DNA from: Candidatus Williamhamiltonella defendens
GTDB taxonomy: Bacteria > Pseudomonadota > Gammaproteobacteria > Enterobacterales > Enterobacteriaceae
Assembly (NCBI RefSeq): GCF_900699045.1
Contig: NZ_CAADHL010000002.1
Span: 62,001 to 126,000, forward strand
Direction of reading: 5' to 3'
DNA length: 64,000 nucleotides
The notes beneath the pieces were generated by a model that was given only the letters and a program-made list of their open reading frames with translations, had not been told where the DNA came from and made no database searches. Below, one piece after another: positions 32,880 through 43,092 of this stretch. The position numbers and the translations under genes were made by a program. How positions within the stretch are numbered: the stretch's first letter is position 1; each line of letters begins with the position of its first letter.

Positions 32880-34064
32880 ATGCAATCTGTTGATATTGTT
32901 ATTTCTGGTGGTGGCATGGTGGGTTTGGCATTGGCTTGTGGCCTAAAGGGTACAGGCTTGAGTGTTGCTCTTTTGGAAAAAGATTCACTAGATCAAAAAA
33001 AAACTCTTTTTTCGAGGGATAAGACTTTACGCGTATCTGCTATTCATGCAGCGAGCGAACAATTGCTTAAGTATATAGGAATTTGGGATCAAATTTTAGT
33101 GCAGGGTGCCTGCGCTTACACCAGTATGGAAGTTTGGGATAAAGATAGCTTCGGGAAAATCTTTTTTCACGCTCAGGAACAAGGTTGTCATCATCTTGGT
33201 TACATTATTGAAAATCAGGCTATTGAGCAAGCACTTTGGCAAAAGGCCACTGAGTCAGATCATATCACTTTATTGGCGCCTGCCTATTTTCAACAGGTGG
33301 CCTGGAATGAAGAGGCCGCTTTTGTAACCTTGGCGGATGGGCGTTTGTTGAGCGCTCTCCTTGTTGTTGCAGCGGACGGGGCTCATTCATACTTGCGTCA
33401 ATATTCAGCGATCCCTGTTACTTTTTGGGACTATCATCAACATGCATTAGTCGCTGTGATTAGGACTGAACAACCTCATCAGAAAACGGCTCGACAAATT
33501 TTTTATGGTGATGGAATTTTGGCTTTTTTACCCTTAGAGAATGCGCATTTAAGTTCTATTGTATGGTCATTGCCTTCTAATGAATCGATTCATTTCTTTC
33601 AATGTCCTGAAACACAATTTAATCAATCTTTGGCGGTCGCCTTTGATATGCGTTTAGGGCTCTGCGAACTGCAAGGGCAAAGAAAGACTTTTCCATTAAA
33701 AGCTCGTTATGCACGTAGCTTTGCAGCTCATCGTTTGGTATTGGTCGGTGATGCCGCTCATACCATTCATCCTTTAGCAGGGCAAGGCGTTAATTTAGGT
33801 TTTATGGATATCGCAGAGTTAATTTCAGAAATACAACGGTTGAAAATGCAAGGTAAAGACATCGGGCATTATCCTTATTTACGTCGTTATGAACGACAGC
33901 GTAAGCAAAGCGCGGCTTGCATGTTAGCTGCTATGCAGTGTTTCGGTGTGTTATTTTCAGGAAATAAGCCTATCAAAAAGTGGATCCGTAATACGGGAAT
34001 TAATCTGGTCAATCAATGTCCGAGTATTAAATCAAAACTTTTTCATTGTGCTATGGGATTATGA
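32880..34064 (+). CDS. ubiI: FAD-dependent ubiquinone hydroxylase UbiI (VisC)
   Basis: UbiI is the flavin monooxygenase that hydroxylates C5 of the ubiquinone ring under oxygen. The 394 residues show the FAD dinucleotide fold VISGGGMVGLALACGL and MEVWDKDSFG. The ADGAHS motif and the second FAD motif RLVLVGDAAHTIHPLAGQGVNLGFMD are also present. The C-terminus stops at MGL, about eight residues earlier than E. coli, which should not matter. A strong AAAGGAG site precedes the ATG. The neighbours ubiH and pepP of E. coli are not in the window. Confidence 0.94.
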   Translation: MQSVDIVISGGGMVGLALACGLKGTGLSVALLEKDSLDQKKTLFSRDKTLRVSAIHAASEQLLKYIGIWDQILVQGACAYTSMEVWDKDSFGKIFFHAQEQGCHHLGYIIENQAIEQALWQKATESDHITLLAPAYFQQVAWNEEAAFVTLADGRLLSALLVVAADGAHSYLRQYSAIPVTFWDYHQHALVAVIRTEQPHQKTARQIFYGDGILAFLPLENAHLSSIVWSLPSNESIHFFQCPETQFNQSLAVAFDMRLGLCELQGQRKTFPLKARYARSFAAHRLVLVGDAAHTIHPLAGQGVNLGFMDIAELISEIQRLKMQGKDIGHYPYLRRYERQRKQSAACMLAAMQCFGVLFSGNKPIKKWIRNTGINLVNQCPSIKSKLFHCAMGL

Positions 34065-34145
34065 TGGATCAAATTTTTTAAAAGATATAAAATTTTTATA
34101 AAAAATTTTGCCCGTAGACCTTCGATTGCCCTCCTCACGAATCTT

Positions 34146-35123
34146 TTATAAAAATCTACGAGATATCACTAATCGCCCATTCTCATCACCTTTAACTCTC
34201 AATATGGCGTCTTTTTGGAAATGATGATTTAATATTGCTTGCATCCATAAACTGTTATCTTGAAGTTTTACAGTTGCCAATACAACACCGGTTCTGCGGT
34301 AGTCTTCTCCCATCTGCATTTCGAGAGCTTCACCTACATCAGGGACCCGACATGCTTTGCCTGTCAGCCAATAAAGTGCTTTTTTATTCACTCCCCGATA
34401 TTCTGTTCTTGCGATGACTTCCTGCCCTGTATAACAACCTTTGCTAAAGCTGATCCCCCCTAAAGCCTGCAAATTAGCAGCCTGAGGAATAAATTGCGCT
34501 TTATTTTTCGCCTCTATAATAGGGAAACCCGATTCAATATCTAATGCTAGCCATTGTGCACTGTTTCTACATACGGCTTGATCTCGGAGTTTTTGGATCA
34601 AAAAATCTTCCTTTTTTAAAGCGTGTGATACCAGCAAAAAGCGTTCTCTGGGCGAAGAAAAATACAATAGACTGTAATCATCTTCGTGCACTACAGGCTC
34701 CTTTTCTGTTGGTAGTTTTTCAAAGCAGTTTTTCAATACTTTTCTTGCTTGATTACCTGCTATCCCTAATAAAACGACGCTCTCAGCGATGTTTATCTCC
34801 ACTTTAGAGAATACAGAATACTTTCTAAGTTCCATTACTTCATCATTTAATATGCTTTTTCGAGCGATAAAAGCTAAGCCTTTTAAATAATGAAATAAGC
34901 GTACCGTGCTTAATATTTTTCCTTTAGGATCACAATGTGCACCTAAGATATGTTGATTTGCCTTTAACAATGGGACATCTATAGTGATTTGCCCTTGAAG
35001 ATATTTCACTCGATCTTTTCCTGTGACTGTGATTAATCCCCAGTCATTAAGCAAAATGACAGTGAATTGTAACTGCTCAGCAGGTAAAGACGCTTGGTGA
35101 GAGAAGAAAGATTGATAGAGCAT
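34146..35123 (-). CDS. ygfZ: Folate-binding iron-sulfur cluster repair/tRNA-modifying protein YgfZ
   Basis: YgfZ supports iron-sulfur enzymes such as MiaB in a folate-dependent manner. The 325 residues (E. coli 326) keep the family motif KGCYTGQEVIART and the N-terminal VKYLQGQITIDV and GAHCDPKGKILS. A GGAGAT site precedes the ATG. It converges with ubiI. In E. coli it is likewise near the ubiI region. Confidence 0.93.
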   Translation of the reverse strand: MLYQSFFSHQASLPAEQLQFTVILLNDWGLITVTGKDRVKYLQGQITIDVPLLKANQHILGAHCDPKGKILSTVRLFHYLKGLAFIARKSILNDEVMELRKYSVFSKVEINIAESVVLLGIAGNQARKVLKNCFEKLPTEKEPVVHEDDYSLLYFSSPRERFLLVSHALKKEDFLIQKLRDQAVCRNSAQWLALDIESGFPIIEAKNKAQFIPQAANLQALGGISFSKGCYTGQEVIARTEYRGVNKKALYWLTGKACRVPDVGEALEMQMGEDYRRTGVVLATVKLQDNSLWMQAILNHHFQKDAILRVKGDENGRLVISRRFL

Positions 35124-35717
35124 ATGATCTCCTTAACGAGCGATATATTTTTTATAAAAACTAAGGAAGGAACCCATGAGATATATTTAATTTATCATGA
35201 TGATGATTTTAGCATTGAAATTGTTTACCAATCTATCAAATGACTTGGAATGCGCTTTTGTTGAAGGCTAAGATATGATCTTAGTAGGGAGAATTATAAA
35301 ATTTATCAATACAGATGAATGGCCTGTCTCAAATTTTGTTCTTCGAAATGAAGAGGGAATAATTATTGCGTACAATTTAAAGATGTATTTGATAGTATCA
35401 GATGAAAAACTATATATGATGCATTTCTGTCAGAACAAGACGTAATTTTCAAAACATATAACCTTAATAGAGTCGTTGGTGCTGCGGTGATCCGGCAGTT
35501 TTTTGGTAACTATCTAAAGTATTAATAGCCTAATAATACTATATTTAACTTGCTTTCTTTCTTGGCATTTAAAATCCTTGATTATTGTTTTAAATAAAAT
35601 ATGATTACTTAAGTGCATAATGAATGATATGTATTAAAAAAATTAGATATCGATTAGAACATATTTCTGACACTTTAACTGAGCGACTTCATAGAAAAAC
35701 GAGGCAAAAAAGCACGT
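35124..35717. other. Gap between ygfZ and zapA, no recognisable gene
   Basis: 594 bases separate the divergent genes. sdhE/ygfX or ygfB would be expected nearby in relatives but I cannot recognise them. One plus-strand stretch around 35274-35445 (TDEWPVSNFVLRNEEGIIIAYN) looks protein-like, yet it is short, stop-bounded and matches nothing I know. Probably eroded coding DNA plus the zapA promoter. Confidence 0.5.
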
Positions 35718-36053
35718 ATGTCCGTAGCACTCCAACCCGTGGAGATCGAAATTTTCGGTCGTTTAATCCGAGTGAATTGTCCGGAAGAACAAAAAAAAGA
35801 TTTACATGAAGCGGCAGAAGAGCTAAATCAACGGTTTCAAGATTTTAAAATTCGTACGAAAGCCATTGGAACTGAGCAGCCGGCTTTCTTTATTGCCTTG
35901 AATCTTTGTTACGAATTAAATCAAGAAAAAAAGAAAGCCTGTTCGTTTGTATCCAGCACGGACAAACGTATGAGATTACTTCAAAAAATTATTGATGACG
36001 CTTTGTGTGATCAGGTTTCTGTGTCTAAAATAGCGACTTCATCATTTGAATAA
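35718..36053 (+). CDS. zapA: Cell division protein ZapA
   Basis: ZapA cross-links FtsZ filaments at the division ring. The 111-residue product has the ZapA N-terminal VEIEIFGRLIRVNCPEEQKKDL and the central helix AAEELNQRFQDFKIRTKAIGTEQ. The C-terminal coiled coil ends with KRMRLLQKIIDDAL. It is followed by 6S RNA and the 5-formyl-THF cyclo-ligase gene, the conserved zapA-ssrS-ygfA arrangement. The overlapping frame at 35624-35809 is a shadow. Confidence 0.94.
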   Translation: MSVALQPVEIEIFGRLIRVNCPEEQKKDLHEAAEELNQRFQDFKIRTKAIGTEQPAFFIALNLCYELNQEKKKACSFVSSTDKRMRLLQKIIDDALCDQVSVSKIATSSFE

Positions 36054-36130
36054 ATGAAAGATAATGGTTTTGAGCATCTTGCAGCACACTTTTTGTGTTT
36101 TTTAGTTAATTTTTAAATCAGTACGATAAT

Positions 36131-36309
36131 ATATCTCTAGAATGTTTGCCAGCGGCTCAATCCCATGAGCCGATATTGAATATAAAAATATGTTGTTTTT
36201 AACTTGTGAGCATGCTTGATTCGTCAAGAACCCTAAGAGTTATGACTCCATATTGACATTGAACAAAGGGTTCAAGGGCCAAAGCTTACAGCGCCATCTT
36301 GAAGACCGC
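36131..36309 (+). ncRNA. ssrS: 6S RNA
   Basis: The sequence between zapA and ygfA aligns with E. coli 6S RNA along its length. The 5' end is ATATCTCTAGAATGTTTGCC, then AGCGG...CCATGAGCCGATATT, GTGAGCATGCTTG, the right arm ...GAACAAAGGGTTCAAGGGC with AGCTTACAGCG, and the 3' GCCATCTTGAAGA complementary to the 5' end. 6S RNA mimics an open promoter and sequesters sigma-70 RNA polymerase. The terminal stem still pairs, so it looks functional. Ends are placed by homology and may be off by a few bases. Confidence 0.9.
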
Positions 36310-36485
36310 ATCAATTTATTGATATGCTATATAGTGATAGCTATTTGTAATGGTAAAAAAATAAAACACCTTAATCGTGTCTAAATTATTTTTAATAAAA
36401 AATTAATGATTATTTAATTAATTTTAAAATCAGTACTTTCAGGTTTACCTGGTATAGGTGTTCGGTCATATTGATAAATTTTCAT

Positions 36486-37082
36486 ATGACAGAAGAGAAT
36501 CTTCTTCTGAGACAAAAAATTCGAGAGAAAATGCGTGAGCATCGACGTTTATTAAGTGAAGAAAAACAAAGATTAGCGTCACAATCCGTAATTCAACATA
36601 TATCGATACATGAAAAAATCTCTCTCGCTCAACATATTGCTGTTTTTCTTTCTTTTGACGGTGAAATTTCTACACAGCCTCTCATCGAATACCTTTGGCA
36701 ACAGAATAAAAAAGTATATTTACCCGTAGTGGATCCTTTTCTGGAAGCTCATTTGCTGTTTGTCCCCTATCATAAAAGCACGTCTCTGATCAGGAAAAAA
36801 TGGAATATTTTTGAACCGCCACTAGAGCAGACACAGGTAATACCTTTTGAAAAGCTTAATATCCTATTTGTACCATTAGTGGCTTTTGATAAAAATGGAC
36901 AGCGTTTAGGTGTGGGAGGAGGATTTTATGACCGAACCCTTCAAAAGGCTATATCAACAGGCCCGTATGCAATTGGTTTAGCTCATGATTTTCAACAGGT
37001 GAAGAGTTTTCCTATCGCTAAGTGGGATATGCCACTGCCAGAGATTGTGACACAGAGCAAAATCTGGCAGAGGCCATCTTAA
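36486..37082 (+). CDS. ygfA: 5-formyltetrahydrofolate cyclo-ligase (YgfA/Fau)
   Basis: The enzyme converts 5-formyl-THF to 5,10-methenyl-THF with ATP and is part of folate recycling. The 198 residues show the N-terminal RQKIREKMREHRRLLS, FLSFDGEISTQPLIEYLWQQNKKVYLPVV and the conserved C-terminal VPLVAFDKNGQRLGVGGGFYDRTL. I use the ATG at 36486; a TTG at 36471 is also in frame. It keeps the zapA-ssrS-ygfA context. purU, another one-carbon gene, is 12 kb away. Confidence 0.93.
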   Translation: MTEENLLLRQKIREKMREHRRLLSEEKQRLASQSVIQHISIHEKISLAQHIAVFLSFDGEISTQPLIEYLWQQNKKVYLPVVDPFLEAHLLFVPYHKSTSLIRKKWNIFEPPLEQTQVIPFEKLNILFVPLVAFDKNGQRLGVGGGFYDRTLQKAISTGPYAIGLAHDFQQVKSFPIAKWDMPLPEIVTQSKIWQRPS

Positions 37083-38328
37083 TTCAGGCTATTTTCATAA
37101 TAATCACAATATAATTGGTCCCGTCGATCTCCTGCATTAAACGCGCTTGTTCTTTTATTTTATTGGATATCTGAGTTTTAACATCAATCACCACATAGCC
37201 GACTTGCCCATTTATTTGTAAATATTGATTTGAAATTCTTATTTTTTGCTCAAAAACATTTGATGCATCTGATTTAAAATGCTAGGACGATTTTGATAAA
37301 AATATTAAGCGGTGGATGTTTTTGCGATGATAAAAGAAAGAGACGTGTGAAAAATTCACAGAAGAAAGTGTAGAGCCATTATCATAATATTTCATCAGTT
37401 TTACTGATACTTTATTGCCGATATTGTTTTTGGCTTCTTTTGTTGATCCAGCAATATAAGGAGTTAGGATCAGATTATCAAATTTACAAAGCTTTGATTG
37501 CAAAGGTTAGTCTCTAACTAGAAGTCTCCTCAGGAAAAACGTCTATGACTGCTCCCGCTATATACTAATTTTTAAAAGCATTCTATAGAGCATGAATATT
37601 AACAACCTTACCACGTGACGTATTGATGAGGCGTGATCCCCGTTTCATTTGAGATACATTCTTATCTGAGATTAGATTTTCTGTTATGGCATGTTTCTAG
37701 AGCATGCAATCTGATTACATCGCTGATGTTTAAAAAATAACGAAGATCAGTGATTTGGTGAGCATTGCCACCCGCAATTTTTGCTCTATATCATCGAAAA
37801 ACCTTGCAATCCGACACTTTCTGCTAAAATCCCTAATTGCATGCTGATATACCCATAGCCTATGAAGGCTAACTTTTTACCTCGTACTTGATAAGCACTT
37901 GAAGATTGCTTATATCATGCACCACGATGTGCCTTTGCATTAGCAGCCTGGATCCCTATCAAAGGGATGAATAATTCACCCAATGCCATTTCTGCCACTG
38001 AATGAGTATTTTAAAAAGGCGCATTCAAAATGGGGATGCCTTTTTTGCTGCAGAATTCGGATCAACATGGTTGATCCCAATACAAAAACATCTTAATGAA
38101 ATGAGTTTTTTGCAGAAGCAAAAATTTCTTCACGGAGATCCGTGCATGAACGGATACCTATAAAATAAGCATCACGAACGGCCTCTTTCAGTGACCCCTT
38201 ATCTAATACCCTTTATGATATTTAATATGAGAATAACCCGCCGCTTTTAAGTGATCAACAGCAGTTTGATGGATCCTCTCTAGCAATAGTAACTTAATGT
38301 TACTATTTTCAAGTAAAAATTTTGTCAC
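37083..38328 (-). pseudogene. serA: Broken serA (D-3-phosphoglycerate dehydrogenase)
   Basis: The minus strand starts with a GTG near 38328 (TKFLLENSNIKLLLLERIHQTAVDHLKAAGYSHIKYHKG). It continues through frameshifts with AVRDAYFIGIRSCTDL, a SVAEMALGEL-like segment, GKKLAFIGYGYISMQLGIL and, at 37503-37282, KLCKFDNLILTPYIAGSTKEAKNNIGNKVSVKLMKYYDNGSTLSSVNF. The ACT domain fragment ends at 37083. Stops and frame changes are numerous. SerA commits 3-phosphoglycerate to serine, so de novo serine synthesis is cut. The rpiA-serA order matches E. coli. Confidence 0.9.
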
Positions 38329-38332
38329 AGTA

Positions 38333-38995
38333 TCACTCCATGATTTCAACAGTATTGGAGGTTGCAATTAAAACAGCATCTGCTGGACGACGGGCAAACA
38401 GCCCCACGGTTACAACCCCTGCAATTGCGTTGATTTTATTTTCTAAATGGATGGGATCGTCCATATTTAAATGACGAACATCTAATATAATGTGACCATT
38501 ATCCGTGATCACCCCTTGCCGATATTCAGGTAATCCCCCTAGTTTTAAGAGCTCACGAGCAACGTAAGATCGCGCCATTGGGATCACTTCGATTGGTAAG
38601 GGGAATTGATCTAATATGTTGACTTTTTTTGTATGGTCCACAATACAAATAAATTTTTTCGCCATGCTCGAAATGACTTTTTCACGAGTCAATGCCGCGC
38701 CTCCGCCTTTTATCATCTGCTTATAGTCATTGACTGCATCAGCACTGTCTACGTATATATCAATAATATCGACCTCATTGGTATCTAGAACAGGAATACC
38801 GATATTGTTAAGTTTTCTGGTGGAATCCTCAGAGCTCGAAACGACTCCTTTGACACGTTCTTTGATGGGGCCTAGAGCATGAATAAAGTGGGTGATCGTT
38901 GAACCTGTTCCTATTCCGATTATCATGTCTGATTTTACATAATTTAAAGCCACCAAACTAACGGCTTTTTTCATTTCATCTTGAGTCATCGTCAA
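38333..38995 (-). CDS. rpiA: Ribose-5-phosphate isomerase A
   Basis: RpiA interconverts ribose 5-phosphate and ribulose 5-phosphate in the pentose phosphate pathway. The 220 residues (E. coli 219) show [15 protein letters not shown], the catalytic region [27 protein letters not shown] and the C-terminal [20 protein letters not shown]. The ATG at 38995 starts [13 protein letters not shown]; the second Met would match the E. coli start equally well. It supplies substrate for Prs. Confidence 0.96.
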   Translation of the reverse strand: MTMTQDEMKKAVSLVALNYVKSDMIIGIGTGSTITHFIHALGPIKERVKGVVSSSEDSTRKLNNIGIPVLDTNEVDIIDIYVDSADAVNDYKQMIKGGGAALTREKVISSMAKKFICIVDHTKKVNILDQFPLPIEVIPMARSYVARELLKLGGLPEYRQGVITDNGHIILDVRHLNMDDPIHLENKINAIAGVVTVGLFARRPADAVLIATSNTVEIME

Positions 38996-39075
38996 TTCAC
39001 TATTGATTTCATGGGAATAAAAATAAAAGTAACATCATTCATGTGAATGAATTTCGATATCCATGTTTTTTGATT

Positions 39076-40296
39076 TTAATGTTGTGTTTTAAAGTAGACA
39101 GAGCGACTGGATAATATCGCAGTAAGAATCACAAATAAATGTCCTTCAGAAGAATCTAGCAAAAATGAATTAAAGAAATGACAAGCCATGTAACTCATCA
39201 GTACCGCGATAAACATATTTTTGATTTCACTCGGTTGTTGACAAGCCGAGCGAAAAAAATACCACATCCACAGAAGAAAAACAGTCAGCCCGAGCAATCC
39301 TGATTGAAGGGTTTGAATTAAATATTCATTATGCGGATTATGAATGATGAAATCACCTTGTTTAGAAACATGCTCAAATGAACCTGCACCGTGGCCTAAA
39401 ATTGGCGCTTCCTTTATTAGTTCCCAGGAACGTAATGCAAACATTGTACGTAAGCCCATTGAAGTACTACAGGCCTCAAGTAAATTTATCTGTGATGCGG
39501 CTAAACAAGTTTGGATTTCTTTTATGCCAGTATGCATACGAACATTTGCCGGATTTGGCACAATCACAAGAACAGCCCCTAAAACAAGCGCGACTATGAT
39601 CATTTTCAATTGATAGGTTTTCGGACATAATAAAAAAATCCAGGCAAAAAAAGCGACTACTAAAGCAAGATACCCTGTTCTACCTTGTACTATAAAAAAG
39701 ATATTATAAACACCCAGGCAAGTCAGTAATGCATACGCGCCATATTTTATTCCTTTGTGATGAAAAGTTTGTTGCAACCAGATCAGCACGGCAAAGGCCA
39801 TAAAAAAATTTTGGGTAATATGCATCTTAAAAACAGTAGGATTGCTCAGGTAGGCTTTGCCAAAAGGAAGATCAAACTCCCAGATGAAAAAACTGGTTAA
39901 TAAAATAATTGCATTCGCCAATAAAAATCCTTTTACAAACTGTTTGGACAACGATTGAGATATTAAAAAAAAAAGAGAAAGTGGCAAAATAAATAATAGT
40001 TTTTTGTATTTATAGATTATCTTAACTCCATAGACATTGTATTGAGTCAGGATGGAGAGAAGTAATAATAAAAACACAAGGGCAGGTAACCAAATGAGAG
40101 GGTTTTTATATAAAAATTTTATAAAATATCCATTAGGTTTTGATAATACACAGAATAACGCCAATACAAGTAAAAAATGCATTAAAACATTAGAGGTAGG
40201 TAACGAAAAACCTAAAAAGAATGCGATCACAGTTGCAAATGTAGTGAAGCGGTGTTGAGGTGTAAAGTAATTGAAAAATGTAGCGGCAAATATCAT
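39076..40296 (-). CDS. O-antigen ligase family membrane protein (WaaL-like)
   Basis: The 406-residue protein has about ten to twelve hydrophobic segments and a large periplasmic loop containing a Wzy_C/O-antigen-ligase signature: the GAGSFE motif followed by HNPHNEYLIQTLQSGLLGL. Such ligases attach O-antigen (or related glycans) to lipid A-core in the periplasm. I chose the ATG at 40296 because AGGA lies six bases upstream. The frame stays open for 48 more codons to 40440 but that part has no family similarity. The downstream neighbour on the same strand order is a broken glycosyltransferase, suggesting a reduced LPS cluster. WaaL cannot be told from Wzy by eye. Confidence 0.8.
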   Translation of the reverse strand: MIFAATFFNYFTPQHRFTTFATVIAFFLGFSLPTSNVLMHFLLVLALFCVLSKPNGYFIKFLYKNPLIWLPALVFLLLLLSILTQYNVYGVKIIYKYKKLLFILPLSLFFLISQSLSKQFVKGFLLANAIILLTSFFIWEFDLPFGKAYLSNPTVFKMHITQNFFMAFAVLIWLQQTFHHKGIKYGAYALLTCLGVYNIFFIVQGRTGYLALVVAFFAWIFLLCPKTYQLKMIIVALVLGAVLVIVPNPANVRMHTGIKEIQTCLAASQINLLEACSTSMGLRTMFALRSWELIKEAPILGHGAGSFEHVSKQGDFIIHNPHNEYLIQTLQSGLLGLTVFLLWMWYFFRSACQQPSEIKNMFIAVLMSYMACHFFNSFLLDSSEGHLFVILTAILSSRSVYFKTQH

Positions 40297-40557
40297 TGAG
40301 GATCCTAAATTTAAAGAATGAATTTCATACAGAGAAAAATATAAACAAATAGCGGAACCACTATAATGGCCGCCACCATCTGTTTTGAATAGCGGAGCAG
40401 TTCGAGAATAAATAGTCTCAATAGACCATGTAAAGTTCAAAAAGATTCGACTGTGACCGTATTCTGTAGCGAATCAACTGATTTTGAGCTTTTTGCTTAA
40501 ATATATGGGGTGTTATGAGGAAGATCTCTGTTAAAAGAATGATAACTTTCTATCTAT

Positions 40558-41143
40558 CTATATTGCGATCGATGCCCCTGAATTTTTAGCCAGATATTTT
40601 GGTTTTAAGCCGTGATTTTTATGAAATTTTACAAAACGATAATCTTTATCACTATAATGACCTGCAAATTCTTTATCGTATCCATATAGACTGAAAAATC
40701 TTGCTCTAGATAAAAAGAAGATATTCGGATGCTATCGACATGCTTTTTTTGTTTGAGGATTGGTTCGATAAATCCGATAAGAAGATCGCTTAGGATTTCC
40801 TGCATTGAAGAGATATCTAAAGGTGTCTTCTAGAAGTTTACAATCGAGATCCATCAAAATAATTTGATCCGATTTTTCATACACAATACCTAAATTTCTT
40901 GCGTCGGATTGATTTAATTTAATATCATCAGTGTTTTTTAACCAAGTGATATTCAGATCAAAATGATTTACTTTATATTTTCATGGAGAGAAATCATCCA
41001 TAATTACCAATTTAACCTGGTTTTTAATATCATCAAGGTAGTTTGCATACTCTCTCAATAAAGACTATACAGAATTGATATTGATTTGCTTGCAGTAAAA
41101 ATAAGTGATGTAAGTAAGTTTGTATATGTTGTTTATCTAACAT
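40558..41143 (-). pseudogene. Broken family 2 glycosyltransferase
   Basis: The minus strand contains MLDKQHIQTYLHHLFLLQANQYQ, then in another frame EYANYLDDIKNQVKLVIMDDFSP, a stop, and KYKVNHFDLNITWLKNTDDIKLNQSDARNLGIVYEKSDQIILMDLDCKLLEDTF. It closes with a C-terminal FSLYGYDKEFAGHYSDKDYRF. The ARNLG...ILMDLD pattern is the nucleotide-sugar site of GT-A family 2 enzymes (DxD-like). At least two frame changes and two stops break it. It lies beside the ligase gene, so it probably belonged to LPS core or O-antigen synthesis. Confidence 0.7.
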
Positions 41144-41277
41144 ATGCCTTTTTTGACAAAATCGCTGTCTTGCATTTTTCATCCTAAGGGTTTAGGAATA
41201 CGGTAGGCCTATTAAAAATTGAAAACATACAGATATTAAAGTTTTGTAAAAATCAACTAAATTCTATTTTTTAACTT

Positions 41278-42387
41278 TCATAATAGCAAATTTAACATAC
41301 GCCGAAGAGGCTCAGCGGCACCCCACAATAGTTGATCGCCAACAGTAAAAGCAGATAAATATTTAGGCCCCATACTGAGTTTTCGTAATCGACCCACGGG
41401 GAGATCAAGAGTACCGCTGATCGCAGCTGGAGTGAGTCCATTTAAAGTCGCTTGTTTTTTGTTTGGAATAACTTTAACCCATTCATGATAAGAACCCAGA
41501 ATTTGTTCTATCTCTTTAATAGAAACATCTTTTTTTAGTTTGAGTGTAATCGCTTGGCTGTGACAACGCAAAGCGCCGACGCGTACGCATATGCCATCAA
41601 TGGGAATCATCGTTTTATTGTTTAAAATTTTGTGGGCTTCCACTTCAGTTTTCCATTCTTCTCGAGTCTGTCCATTTGCTGAAGCGATATCAATCCACGG
41701 AATTAAACTTGTTGCTAAAGGCGCTTCGAAACAGTCCGTTGGAAGATCGCCGCTCTGTGTTAATGCCATGATCTCGCGCTCTATTGAAAGAATCGTTGCA
41801 GCGGGATCTTGTAGCTGTGACCCTACTTCTGTATACAAAAACCCCATTTGAGTTAATAACTCACGCATATGACGTGCCCCGGCCCCTGAAGCAGCTTGAT
41901 AAGTTGCAAACGAAACCCATTCGATCAAAGAGGCATTAAACAATCCTCCCATGGACATCAGTATTAGGCTCACGGTGCAATTACCGCCGACAAAGGTTTT
42001 AATCCCTCTATTTAAAGCACATGCAATCAGGTTTAAATTCACAGGATCCAGCGCTATAACACTGTCTTTTTCCATCCGCAATGAAGAGGCGGCATCAATC
42101 CAATAACCCTGCCAACCTGTAGCACGTAATTTCGGATAAACTCTGTTGGTATATTCTGCTCCCTGGCAGGTCAGAATGATATCTAATGATCTTAATGTTT
42201 CGATATGATAAGCATCTTGTATTTTGCCTATTATAGAAGAAAAATCAGGATTGGCTTGACCTTTTTGAGATTCTGTTGTGGAAAAAAAAACTGGGTATAA
42301 GCGTTTAAAATCATCGGTTTCTTTCATACGTTGCATTAATACCGAGCCAACCATTCCACGCCAACCTATTAAACCTACTTTTTTCAT
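41278..42387 (-). CDS. asd: Aspartate-semialdehyde dehydrogenase
   Basis: Asd reduces aspartyl phosphate to the semialdehyde, the branch to lysine, diaminopimelate, threonine and methionine. The 369 residues start [21 protein letters not shown] and include the catalytic Cys in [19 protein letters not shown] and [16 protein letters not shown]. The C-terminal [11 protein letters not shown] carries the acid-base His. The ATG at 42387 matches E. coli (367). The frame is open back into the tRNA gene but that is chance. Retention fits a need for diaminopimelate in peptidoglycan. Confidence 0.96.
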   Translation of the reverse strand: MKKVGLIGWRGMVGSVLMQRMKETDDFKRLYPVFFSTTESQKGQANPDFSSIIGKIQDAYHIETLRSLDIILTCQGAEYTNRVYPKLRATGWQGYWIDAASSLRMEKDSVIALDPVNLNLIACALNRGIKTFVGGNCTVSLILMSMGGLFNASLIEWVSFATYQAASGAGARHMRELLTQMGFLYTEVGSQLQDPAATILSIEREIMALTQSGDLPTDCFEAPLATSLIPWIDIASANGQTREEWKTEVEAHKILNNKTMIPIDGICVRVGALRCHSQAITLKLKKDVSIKEIEQILGSYHEWVKVIPNKKQATLNGLTPAAISGTLDLPVGRLRKLSMGPKYLSAFTVGDQLLWGAAEPLRRMLNLLL

Positions 42388-42435
42388 AAAATTTTCCTGA
42401 TGAAGAGAATTGAAAATAATAAAATTATCTACTAC

Positions 42436-42464
42436 TTTACAACACTGTAGACAGTGTTTATAGT
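42436..42464 (+). promoter_or_regulatory. Probable sigma-70 promoter of tRNA-Ser
   Basis: TTTACA (42436-42441) and TATAGT (42459-42464) are 17 bases apart and end 13 bases before the tRNA. The spacing and position are ideal. The 17-base spacer holds an ACACTGT/ACAGTGT inverted repeat. Confidence 0.65.
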
Positions 42465-42477
42465 GTGATCCGCATTT

Positions 42478-42565
42478 GGAGGGGTGGCCGAGTGGCTGAA
42501 GGCAACGGTCTTGAAAACCGTCGACGGGCAACCGTTCGTGAGTTCGAATCTCACCTCCTCCGCCA
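42478..42565 (+). tRNA. serT: tRNA-Ser (anticodon UGA), serT-like
   Basis: The 88 bases form a class II tRNA with a 7-bp acceptor stem (GGAGGGG), a D arm GGCCGAGTGGCTGAAGGC and an anticodon loop CTTGAAA (anticodon TGA). The long variable arm CGACGGGCAACCGTTCG, a T arm with GTTCGAATC and an encoded CCA follow. It reads UCA, UCG and UCU codons. It is divergent from asd, 90 bases apart. Confidence 0.97.
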
Positions 42566-43052
42566 TAGTGATCAATAAGTTATATTAAATACAGAGACAC
42601 CCAAAAGTATCTATTAGAATTGACTGAGCGTATTTTTACTTTTAAGACATCATGTTAAATATATTTAAAGAAAGTGTGATTCTAACTTTCCTGTCGTACA
42701 TCAGAACCTGACTTTATGATTCATGTCCGCTGAAGAGCTGCTTATCTTTTGTACTCCCTTTGTTATCTGAAATATTATTAGCTTTCAGATTATGAAACGT
42801 ACAGTCAAGTTTTTAAGCTATTTCTATTATTACCTTGACTGCATTTTATTTACTCTCTTGCTACCCCATCTGTAAACACGAGGCATACTAGCTACCTAAG
42901 GATGAACCGAGGTTTTGCTCCGCAATGTTTTATATTCTTTTTTAATCACTTCACACAAACAAAAAACTGACAGATGTCAAAACCCTGTTTAAAAATAGAA
43001 AAATATTCGTATTATATGAAATTTTAAGGCGCACAAGGTACTTTAACGAGAG
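42566..43052. other. Gap between tRNA-Ser and yciC
   Basis: No gene is recognisable in this stretch. Short plus-strand frames around 42740-42930 are stop-rich and match nothing I know. ompW, found next to yciC in E. coli, cannot be seen. Confidence 0.5.
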
Positions 43053-43058
43053 TATAAT
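43053..43058 (+). promoter_or_regulatory. -10 element upstream of yciC
   Basis: A perfect TATAAT lies 34 bases before the yciC ATG in an otherwise AT-rich context. No convincing -35 is visible at 17 bases, so this is a weak call. Confidence 0.35.
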
Positions 43059-43092
43059 GCGTCGTTTTTTATGTTGATTTTTAGGAGCTTCT

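Noticed and set aside
35624-35809. 61-codon ORF overlapping the start of zapA
   Set aside because: It is out of frame with zapA and has no conserved sequence; zapA explains the region.
40297-40440. 48-residue N-terminal extension of the O-antigen ligase
   Set aside because: No membrane helix or family similarity, and the internal ATG has a well-placed AGGA.
42388-42531. N-terminal extension of Asd across the tRNA-Ser gene
   Set aside because: It would translate tRNA sequence; the family start is the ATG at 42387.
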